A stretch of DNA of 27,479 nucleotides from JACIYW01 sp014359745 (lineage in GTDB: Bacteria > Pseudomonadota > Alphaproteobacteria > Rhodobacterales > Rhodobacteraceae), in assembly GCA_050433985.1 (NCBI GenBank), contig JBNPWE010000025.1, forward strand, positions 1 to 27,479, written 5' to 3'. Positions 21,732 to 27,479 of the stretch are shown piece after piece; the stretch's first letter is position 1; every line of letters starts with the position of its first letter. Made by a program: the position numbers and the translations under genes. Under the pieces are notes generated by a model, which saw only the letters and a program-made list of their open reading frames with translations, was not told the DNA's origin and did no database searches.

Positions 21732-23903
21732 ATGACGAAAGCTGTCCAGAAAATCACCCTGTCCCCATCGCGGGATATCCCCTTCGACAAGCTCGTGCTG
21801 AGCCAGTCCAACGTCCGGCGCATCAAAGCGGGCGTTTCAGTTGAAGAACTGGCGGAGGACATCGCGCGGCGTGGTCTGCTGCAGGGTTTGACCGTCCGGC
21901 CTGTGCTTGGTGCTGATGGTGTCGAGACCGGCACGTTCGAAATCCCTGCTGGCGGCCGGCGCTTTCAGGCGCTGTCGCTGCTGGTGAAGCAGAAGCGGCT
22001 GGCCAAGACCGCGCCGATCCCCTGCATCGTGCGGGATGCCGCGTCTGAGATTCTGGCTGAAGATGACTCGCTGGCTGAGAACATGCAACGTGTCGCTCTG
22101 CACCCGCTCGACCAGTTCCGCGCCTTCCAGGCCTTGCGCGAGAAGGGTCAGGGCGAGGAAGCGATCGCGGCGGCCTTCTTCGTGACGCCGCAGATCGTGA
22201 AGCAGCGCCTGAAACTCGCCTCCGTGGCCCCTGCCCTGCTCGAGGTCTATGCAGAGGATGACATGACGCTGGAACAGCTCATGGCCTTCACGGTGAACCC
22301 GGATCATGCGCGCCAGATGCAGGTCTGGGACGCGGTGAAGAACTCCTGGAACAAAGAGCCCTACGCCATCCGCCGCATGCTGACCGAAACCTCCGTTCGT
22401 GCATCGGATCGCCGCGCGGTCTTTGTCGACGTCGAAGCCTTCGAGGCAGCCGGTGGTGTGGTTCTGCGCGATCTGTTCCAAGGCGACGACGGCGGTTGGC
22501 TCGAGGACCCTGCCCTGCTCGACCGGCTGGTGGCCGAGAAGCTTCAGGCCAAAGCCGAGGCGCTTGCCGCCGAGGCCTGGAAGTGGATCGAGGTCGCGAC
22601 TGACCTGCCCTATGGCTACAGCCACGGCCTGCGGCGTCTGGCCGGTGATCCGGCGCCGATGACCGACGAGGAAACCGCGGCCCATGCCGCGCTGCTTGCC
22701 GAGTATCGGACGCTGGAGGAGAAATACTCCGGCCAGGATGAATACCCCGAGGAGATCGACGCCCGCCTCGGTCAGCTCGAGATGGCGATGGAGGCCTTTG
22801 AGGCGCGGCCATTGATCTTCGATCCGGCCGAAATTGCCCGCGCGGGCGCGTTCGTGACGCTTGATCGGGATGGCAGCTTGGCAGTCTATCGTGGCTATGT
22901 TCGGCCTGAGGATGAGCCGCGCGAGGAGACCGCGGTCCAGGATATCGGACACGCCGATGCCAGGGGGCAGGGGGCCGATGCGAGTGGCTCTGCCTGGCAG
23001 CCTACGGCTGTTTCGTCTGGCGGGACCATCATCACATCGGGCGGCCAGCCGATCGGCACGGACCTGTCCGACGATGAGGACGACGGGGCGCTGAAACCGC
23101 TGCCCGAGCGGCTTGTCATGGAACTGACCGCCCACCGGACGTTGGCGCTGCGCGAGGCCATCGGGCGCTCGCCCGACGTGGCGCTGACGCTGTTGCTCCT
23201 GAAGCTGGTGACGGACACGTTCCGGACCTCCAGTTCTTCGGGCAGCTGCCTCGAGGCATCGGTGCGTCATGTCTACATGTCGGCGCAGGCGTCCGATCTG
23301 AAGGACAGCGTCGTGGCCAAGCTAGTCGATGAACGTCACGCGGCATGGGAGGCCGATCTGCCCCTCGGCGATGACACCGCACTCTGGGACTATCTGGTGA
23401 TCCTCGACCAAGGCAGCCGTCTGGCACTCTTGGCGCATTGCCTCAGCTTCGGGATCAACGCGATCCATGAGAGGGTGAACCCCTATGGTGCAGGCATCTC
23501 CGCCAGCGGCCTGACCCGGCGCATGGCGCAGGCCGATCTCGTGGCCCGGACGGTTGATCTCGACATGGTCGAGGCAGGCTGGGAGCCAACGGTCGACTGC
23601 TATCTCAACCGCGTGCCCAAGGCCCGGATCCTCGATGCCGTGCGCGAAGCGAAGGGGGAGGGGACCGCTCAGCTTCTGGACCACCTGAAGAAAGGTGAGA
23701 TGGCCGCCGAGGCCGAGCGGCTTCTCAAGGGCAGCGGCTGGTTGCCCGAAGTCCTGCGCCGCACCGATCTGGTCCGGCTGGACGGCGAGGAGATCGCAGA
23801 AGGGCAGGGGGATGACGCGGTTCAGCCTGATGAGGTTGATCTCCCGGCCTTCCTGACGGCTGACCTCCCCGAAGGCGTCGCGTCGATGATGGCCGCGGAG
23901 TGA
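21732..23903 (+). CDS. Large ParB/RepB/Spo0J-family protein of plasmid type
   Basis: A 723-aa protein. Residues 1-165 are a ParB N-terminal domain: LVLSQSNVRRIKAGVSVEEL, the arginine motif PAGGRRFQAL (72-81), AENMQRVALHPLDQFRAF (115-132), then a helix-turn-helix (about 143-163). The remaining 550 residues are helical with an acidic hinge (about 400-460) and have no recognised catalytic motif. Proteins of this kind are common on alphaproteobacterial plasmids without a ParA partner, and their function is not established. GGAGAAG precedes the ATG at 21732; an earlier in-frame GTG (21675) is less likely. A strong hairpin at 23916 follows. Separate from RepB in size and sequence, it probably does not act on the same site. 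Confidence 0.88.
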   Translation: MTKAVQKITLSPSRDIPFDKLVLSQSNVRRIKAGVSVEELAEDIARRGLLQGLTVRPVLGADGVETGTFEIPAGGRRFQALSLLVKQKRLAKTAPIPCIVRDAASEILAEDDSLAENMQRVALHPLDQFRAFQALREKGQGEEAIAAAFFVTPQIVKQRLKLASVAPALLEVYAEDDMTLEQLMAFTVNPDHARQMQVWDAVKNSWNKEPYAIRRMLTETSVRASDRRAVFVDVEAFEAAGGVVLRDLFQGDDGGWLEDPALLDRLVAEKLQAKAEALAAEAWKWIEVATDLPYGYSHGLRRLAGDPAPMTDEETAAHAALLAEYRTLEEKYSGQDEYPEEIDARLGQLEMAMEAFEARPLIFDPAEIARAGAFVTLDRDGSLAVYRGYVRPEDEPREETAVQDIGHADARGQGADASGSAWQPTAVSSGGTIITSGGQPIGTDLSDDEDDGALKPLPERLVMELTAHRTLALREAIGRSPDVALTLLLLKLVTDTFRTSSSSGSCLEASVRHVYMSAQASDLKDSVVAKLVDERHAAWEADLPLGDDTALWDYLVILDQGSRLALLAHCLSFGINAIHERVNPYGAGISASGLTRRMAQADLVARTVDLDMVEAGWEPTVDCYLNRVPKARILDAVREAKGEGTAQLLDHLKKGEMAAEAERLLKGSGWLPEVLRRTDLVRLDGEEIAEGQGDDAVQPDEVDLPAFLTADLPEGVASMMAAE

Positions 23904-23915
23904 TCTGAGCCATCC

Positions 23916-23935
23916 GGGGCGGGGAAACCCGCCCC
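23916..23935 (+). terminator. Strong GC hairpin after the ParB-like gene
   Basis: GGGGCGGG-GAAA-CCCGCCCC is a perfect 8-bp stem with a GAAA tetraloop, 13 bases after the stop codon. There is no T-run afterwards, so it may act as a pausing or mRNA-stabilising element more than as an intrinsic terminator. Confidence 0.6.
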
Positions 23936-23969
23936 CCATTCGATGAAAACACAGCAATATCAATATGAT

Positions 23970-23989
23970 GAATGCAAACTCTCGCATTC
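23970..23989 (+). promoter_or_regulatory. Inverted repeat just upstream of the 157-aa gene
   Basis: GAATGC and GCATTC (6-bp arms, 8-base loop) lie immediately before the ribosome site GAGGA of the next gene. AT-rich sequence (AATATCAATATGATG) precedes it and may include a promoter. It could be an operator or a leader hairpin. Confidence 0.35.
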
Positions 23990-24002
23990 GGGATGAGGAA
24001 TC

Positions 24003-24476
24003 ATGTCTGCAACAACCATCATCGACACGGCCCCCCTCGGGGCGCTGATCCGCTACACTGACGGCAGTCCCAAACCGCCGGCACGCTTCGCCAAAAAGCT
24101 GGCAGCCTGGGAGCGATCGAACGGCCTCGGCCGCCTTGTGAAGAAGGAACCACCCCGGTCCTATCCGACCTGGACGGCACCAGCCTCCTTCACGCTGCAT
24201 GAGGGGAATTTCTCCTCGGACGGGGTAATCCTCGTCACCATCATGCGCAGCCATTCAGTCGACAGCCGACTTATCTTTGAGGTGGCCGAGGAACTCAAAG
24301 CCGGACAGGTCCGCGTGCTTCTGGACTTCGGCGGCAACGCTGAGCTGCTGCATCTGGCGGAGTCCATCACCGCGGCCGAGCTCTGGATCGCGCGGGAAGG
24401 CTATCGCAACGCGCGGCTCGAGATCGTCGGCAATGAGGACGACGATAGGGCAGGGGGCGCGGACCTGGCCGCCTGA
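24003..24476 (+). CDS. Conserved-looking plasmid protein of unknown function
   Basis: A 157-aa soluble protein with a good ribosome site (GAGGA, 5 bases before ATG). The N-terminal part has IRYTDGSPKPPARFAKKLAA and WERSNGLGRLVKKEPP, with an alternating basic-aromatic pattern. The second half (about 65-145) alternates strands and helices (FEVAEELKAGQVRVLLDFGG, ELLHLAESITAAELWIA). The C-terminal tail is acidic. I do not recognise a named domain. It follows the ParB-like gene by 100 bases in the same direction, and such neighbours are often conserved together on these plasmids, so a shared role is possible but unproven. Confidence 0.7.
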   Translation: MSATTIIDTAPLGALIRYTDGSPKPPARFAKKLAAWERSNGLGRLVKKEPPRSYPTWTAPASFTLHEGNFSSDGVILVTIMRSHSVDSRLIFEVAEELKAGQVRVLLDFGGNAELLHLAESITAAELWIAREGYRNARLEIVGNEDDDRAGGADLAA

Positions 24477-24879
24477 GTCCTGACAATGCGTGAGTGGCCT
24501 GCAAACGGGCGGGCCTCTCACCAATCCCAACCTCGTCCCGCGATGTCGCGGGGCGCCAAAGGATCCATCGCCCAAGACGGAGGTCTTTAACCAAGTGCCT
24601 GGCCGGGAGGCTGGCGGCGTATCAAGCATCAGCAGGACAACAGGCTCCTGACGTTGGGGCACCATCCCCCGCTCGCCATTCCCTTCCTTGGCCCGAATTC
24701 TGTCTTCGAGATCAACCCGCGAGGGGTCGGACTACGGGCAAGCCCGTGCCGCCGGGCGGATTCGGCCCCGCTTGAAGAGGGGGGGCCGAACGCACCCGGT
24801 GATGTCAGCCAGTATTCGGGCCTGCGGGGTCCTGTCGCGCGGGGGATGGTCCCCCGCCTCCAAGACAGGAGCCAAACAG
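24477..24879 (+). other. Non-coding leader region with hairpins
   Basis: About 400 bases with no convincing gene on either strand. CCCGCGA-TG-TCGCGGG (24537-24552) is a perfect 7-bp inverted repeat 60 bases after the 157-aa gene. GCGGGGGA-TGG-TCCCCCGC (24839-24857) is a perfect 8-bp hairpin ten bases before the ribosome site of the next small gene. The space is too long for a simple operon gap, so it may be an untranslated leader or the relic of a lost gene. Confidence 0.45.
24839..24857 (+). promoter_or_regulatory. Strong leader hairpin before the 58-aa gene
   Basis: GCGGGGGA-TGG-TCCCCCGC, an 8-bp perfect stem with a 3-base loop, ends ten bases before AGGAG (24867-24871). It may protect the mRNA 5' region or control translation. 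Confidence 0.5.
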
Positions 24880-25056
24880 ATGTCCCGCAAAGATGCACAC
24901 GCCTTCGCTACCTCCCTCGCAGCAACGCTCATGGTTTCGATCGTCGTCTTCCAGGCAGGGGATGGAACTTTCGGCGCCGTCCCCGCCGATGAAATCGACG
25001 GTGACGAGGTCGCTCTCGTGGCCGAGTATGATCCCTTCGCGATTATGGCCCGCTGA
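24880..25056 (+). CDS. Small acidic protein of unknown function
   Basis: A 58-aa protein with AGGAG eight bases before the ATG. The first part, MSRKDAHAFATSLAATLMVS, is helical and slightly amphipathic. The second half, VPADEIDGDEVALVAEYDPF, is strongly acidic and ends in AIMAR. The size and charge resemble plasmid anti-restriction or regulator mini-proteins, but no family is recognised and this comparison is only about composition. A pair of overlapping hairpins follows at 25067-25107. The gene converges with the RIT recombinase operon. Confidence 0.55.
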   Translation: MSRKDAHAFATSLAATLMVSIVVFQAGDGTFGAVPADEIDGDEVALVAEYDPFAIMAR

Positions 25057-25066
25057 GGGCCATCTT

Positions 25067-25107
25067 CTCGGCAAGCGGCTGAGGTGCCGAGCTTTTCGCC
25101 CGGCACC
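25067..25107. terminator. Two mutually exclusive hairpins between convergent genes
   Basis: CTCGGCA (25067-25073) pairs with TGCCGAG (25085-25091). GGTGCCG (25083-25089) pairs with CGGCACC (25101-25107). Both are perfect 7-bp stems, and they share the segment 25085-25089, so only one can form at a time. It could be a bidirectional terminator for the 58-aa gene and the RIT operon, or an attenuator-like switch. A TTTT run lies in the second loop, not after it. Confidence 0.45.
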
Positions 25108-25129
25108 CTGCCCTTGGCAGTGCACATAA

Positions 25130-26140
25130 TCAGAGGCCTTTCAGGAAAGCCAACAGGTCATCCGATGCCTTGAACCTCTTCGTGTCGATGACAGTTGGTT
25201 GAAGTCTAAGCAGAGCTTCTTCCTTCATCTTCATGTCGGCTGACAGGTAGATAAAGGTTGTCGCCGGGCTTTCGTGCCCTAGCCACAAGGCTATGACAGA
25301 GATGTCGACACCAGACTGCAGCAGGTGCATGGCGGTTGTGTGCCTAATGATGTGCGGTGACACGACTCGGTTGCTGAGTCTCGGTTCAGCCCGACTGGCG
25401 CATGCGACTGCGACGGCAAGTCGACGCGCGATGCTCGACCGCGTCATCGGCTGACCGAAGGTGCTGGGGAACAATGCGCTGCTTGAACTCGGGTCATCCA
25501 GCCGTCTGATCCACTTGCGCAGAGTTGATGCTGTCTGTTGCCACAGGGGGACGCTGCGCTGTTTGCGACCTTTTCCCTTGAGATGGGCAACAGAAGTTGG
25601 CCCAAGCAAGATATCGTTCAGTGTCAAACCGGCAACTTCTGAGACGCGGGCCCCGGTGTTGTACATCAGAGCCAGCATGGCGCGGTCACGTTGCCCGACC
25701 CATGTTGCCGGATCCGGTGCTGCGACGATCGCATCTATCTCGGCTTTGGTCAGGAAGCCCAAGACAGGTTTGTCGCACCGCTTCGCAGGCACAGCCAGGA
25801 CCTGCTCGATTGAGGCCATCGCCGAAAAGTCTTTATGAGCTGCATATTTAAGGAACGCTCGGATGGCTGCCAATCTGGCGTTTCTGCTGCGAACTGAGTT
25901 GCCCCGCTCCTTCTCCAGATGGTCCAGAAAGTCGAGCACCAGTGCTGCATTCAGGTCCTCTAAGTGAAGGTCGGTCGGACTCTTGCCAGTCGTCTTCTGT
26001 GCAAATCGCAGGAGAAGCTGAAATGTGTCCCGATAGGCGGCAACCGTGTGTCGGCTAACAGCCTTCTGTTGGCCGAGGTATTCGACAAAAAACTGTTGAA
26101 GCAGATGTGGAAATGAAGGGCGCATGGCTGGGTCACGCAT
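25130..26140 (-). CDS. ritC: Tyrosine recombinase, third gene of a RIT element
   Basis: A 336-aa XerD-like site-specific recombinase. The core-binding domain covers about 10-115 (VSRHTVAAYRDTFQLLLRFA). Catalytic residues are visible: Arg165 (GARVSEVAGL), Lys190, His263 and Arg266 (PHIIRHT), His289 (LGHES) and Tyr298 (TFIYL). It starts 8 bases inside the end of the second recombinase gene, the tight overlap typical of recombinase-in-trio (RIT) elements. All three members are thought to be needed for movement. Met6 (26125) is an alternative start. It is intact. Confidence 0.88.
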   Translation of the reverse strand: MRDPAMRPSFPHLLQQFFVEYLGQQKAVSRHTVAAYRDTFQLLLRFAQKTTGKSPTDLHLEDLNAALVLDFLDHLEKERGNSVRSRNARLAAIRAFLKYAAHKDFSAMASIEQVLAVPAKRCDKPVLGFLTKAEIDAIVAAPDPATWVGQRDRAMLALMYNTGARVSEVAGLTLNDILLGPTSVAHLKGKGRKQRSVPLWQQTASTLRKWIRRLDDPSSSSALFPSTFGQPMTRSSIARRLAVAVACASRAEPRLSNRVVSPHIIRHTTAMHLLQSGVDISVIALWLGHESPATTFIYLSADMKMKEEALLRLQPTVIDTKRFKASDDLLAFLKGL

Positions 26141-27098
26141 GATCGATGACCTCCATCTTTTGCACGCTGGCCTCGAACCTTAAGCTGGTCAGCGCCATTA
26201 ATTCTGGCACCGCCTCCATGTACCAGTAGGTACTCTTGGGCTCGGCATGCCCGACATAGGTTGACAGAGCCAAGATGGCGTTATCGATATCAACACCGTG
26301 TTCCAGCCAGAGCATCAGCCTACGGCAGACGAAGGTGTGTCGCAGATCATGAAGTCTGACCCAAGGGTGACCGCCCCTCGGCCGAATGTCATTGCGTGCC
26401 GGCAGTCGGGTGAACGCGTGAAACGCCGTTGCGTATTCGATTGCCCGACCATCTAGGTGGCCTGTGAAAAAATGGCTTGCCTCACCTCTGTCAGCGAAAT
26501 GGCGGCGACGCGCCAGATATCGGTCCAGCGCCCGTACTGTGGTTGGATGAAGCGGAACAATCCTGCTGCCTCCGAATTTGCTCGCCCTTATTGTAAGTAG
26601 CCCGAGGCTGAGGTCGGTATCTGCGAGTCGTAACGACAAGGCCTCTGATATCCGCAAGCCCGTTGCCGCGAGGAGGCCGAACATTGTTGTGTAAGTCGCC
26701 GGCCGCAAAGGCACGGTCGGCTGCAGTTTTGCTGCTTCTTCAATGATCCTCTGGATCTCTGCGTTGGTGTAAATGTGCGGCGCGATGCGCCTTGCCGCCT
26801 GTCCGAACGGACTTCCGAACGGAAATCGTGTCGCTGGATCGATATTGGCCAAAAATCGCGAGAATGGCCGGAGTGAATCGAGGCGTCTGGCCCAAGTGTA
26901 GGGGTCAGCTATCTCAGCTCCATCTCGAGCCCACCCAAGGCAAAGCTCGACAGTCATGGGCCAGGTATGTCCACGGTCTGCTGCATACCGGGCAAAAGCA
27001 GATACCCGATTGTCAGAACTCACCCTTACAAAACCCCGGCGATATCGATCATCGAGAAAAGCAACGGCCGCTTCGATTAAGTTATCGGGCTGGTTCAT
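26133..27098 (-). CDS. ritB: Tyrosine recombinase, second gene of a RIT element
   Basis: A 321-aa integrase-family protein. Catalytic residues are visible: Arg149 (TGLRISEALSL), Lys174 (RASKFGG), His250 and Arg253 (LHDLRHTF), His284 (YVGHAEPKST) and a Tyr at 291 or 293 (TYWYMEAVPEL). The N-terminal segment is the shorter SAM-like domain. Its ATG overlaps the ritA stop as ATGA, and ritC begins 8 bases before its end. Frame and length are normal for the second RIT recombinase. Confidence 0.88.
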   Translation of the reverse strand: MNQPDNLIEAAVAFLDDRYRRGFVRVSSDNRVSAFARYAADRGHTWPMTVELCLGWARDGAEIADPYTWARRLDSLRPFSRFLANIDPATRFPFGSPFGQAARRIAPHIYTNAEIQRIIEEAAKLQPTVPLRPATYTTMFGLLAATGLRISEALSLRLADTDLSLGLLTIRASKFGGSRIVPLHPTTVRALDRYLARRRHFADRGEASHFFTGHLDGRAIEYATAFHAFTRLPARNDIRPRGGHPWVRLHDLRHTFVCRRLMLWLEHGVDIDNAILALSTYVGHAEPKSTYWYMEAVPELMALTSLRFEASVQKMEVIDHA

Positions 27099-27385
27099 TG
27101 GATATCTCCCGGCCAGGCCAAGGAAACCTCTGACAGCCAGGCTGTATCCAGTCTTGTGTAGATGACTGTTGTGCTGAGGCTTCTATGGCGCATCACATCA
27201 GCGATAATTGGCATTGGTGTCCCGGCGGACAGCAGCCGTGTCGCCAACGTGTGCCTCAACACATGGACCCGACTGCGATCCCAGCCAAGACGGTCATAAG
27301 CGGCCAGCATTGTGGCTTGGACAGCCCGCCGCCCGACAGGTTGTCCAACCGGCGCCGATGTTCTGACGAAGATGTTACGACAAGT
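27095..27385 (-). pseudogene. ritA: Tyrosine recombinase, first gene of the RIT element, C-terminal part with in-frame stop
   Basis: The minus strand codes CRNIFVRTSAPVGQPVGRRA then a C-terminal catalytic part with VHVLRHTLATRLLSAG (His-x-x-Arg), MRHRSLSTTVIYTRLD (His and Tyr nucleophile) and a TGA that overlaps ritB. Upstream of about 27385 the same frame has a TAG, and possible earlier coding sequence (TKKTALPVG) is in another frame. So the gene is broken by an internal deletion or frameshift, or a short part has been replaced. Bases 27386-27479 give no recognisable recombinase sequence in one frame. Confidence 0.7.
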
Positions 27386-27479
27386 GTAAGCCTACGGGGA
27401 GGGCCGTCTTTTTGGTTTGAGGCTCGGGGCGTAGATCTGGCGCTATGTCCGACCATAGATACAGACCCGAAGTAGAGAT

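Larger units (their letters stand above)
25130..27385 (-). mobile_element. RIT element (recombinases in trio), first gene degenerate
   Basis: Three tyrosine recombinase genes lie head to tail on the minus strand with ATGA and 8-base overlaps, the hallmark of RIT elements. The order is ritA (partial), ritB and ritC. I could not identify the terminal inverted repeats; one end should lie left of 25130 and the other beyond the ritA start or the window edge. The first gene carries an in-frame stop, so the element is probably not mobile by itself. Confidence 0.75.

Noticed and set aside
21837..23270. A minus-strand 477-codon frame opposite the ParB-like gene
   Set aside because: Antisense shadow; no motif, no ribosome site, and the plus strand has a clear ParB domain.

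Overview
The window looks like part of a repABC-type plasmid or chromid from a GC-rich alphaproteobacterium, most likely Rhodobacterales (Paracoccus/Roseobacter-like). The basis is a complete repA-repB-repC operon with the expected antisense RNA between repB and repC, a DUF1403/ScpB pair, a large plasmid ParB-like protein, FNR/FnrL-type boxes, and many insertion elements. The assignment is by recognition of families only; no database search was possible.

Layout. 1-657: end of an IS66-family element (tnpA complete, tnpB cut by the window edge). 658-979: no gene recognised. 980-6995: a stress/redox island with a three-domain phosphoribosyltransferase / alpha-beta hydrolase / erythromycin-esterase-like protein and a zinc alcohol dehydrogenase on the minus strand, then a hydrolase remnant, a DUF1127 mini-protein and an MFS transporter on the plus strand. 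7154-9030: a VIT-family gene start cut off by unidentified sequence, then an inactive IS3-family element with a 4-bp target duplication. 9031-13530: a respiratory/redox block with a di-heme cytochrome c peroxidase and a ferric-reductase-like membrane flavocytochrome, each behind a perfect FNR-type palindrome, a frameshifted small membrane protein, and a convergent AI-2E-family permease. 13550-13830: a junction of fragments, including an IS256 transposase piece.

13732-17930 is a decaying accessory chromosome-organisation and recombination block: truncated scpB, frameshifted DUF1403 gene, tyrosine recombinase with a dif-like candidate site upstream, ParDE toxin-antitoxin with an operator palindrome, and a serine recombinase. 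18188-21604 is repABC with parS-like palindromes and the ctRNA. 21732-25056 holds a 723-aa ParB-like protein, a 157-aa unknown protein and a 58-aa acidic protein behind a strong leader hairpin. 25130-27385 is a RIT element (three tyrosine recombinases in series) on the minus strand, its first gene degenerate.

How it fits together. The right half is replicon maintenance: replication initiation (RepC, controlled by ctRNA), partition (RepA/RepB/parS), a possible dimer-resolution or integration system (Xer-like and serine recombinases), addiction (ParDE) and decaying condensin-like functions. The left half is cargo for oxygen limitation, peroxide and other stress, partly under an FNR-type regulator. 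Several genes are broken (VIT, hydrolase, scpB, DUF1403, the small membrane protein, IS3 orfB, ritA), so the region is a mosaic shaped by repeated insertion. I found no tRNA, rRNA or CRISPR array.
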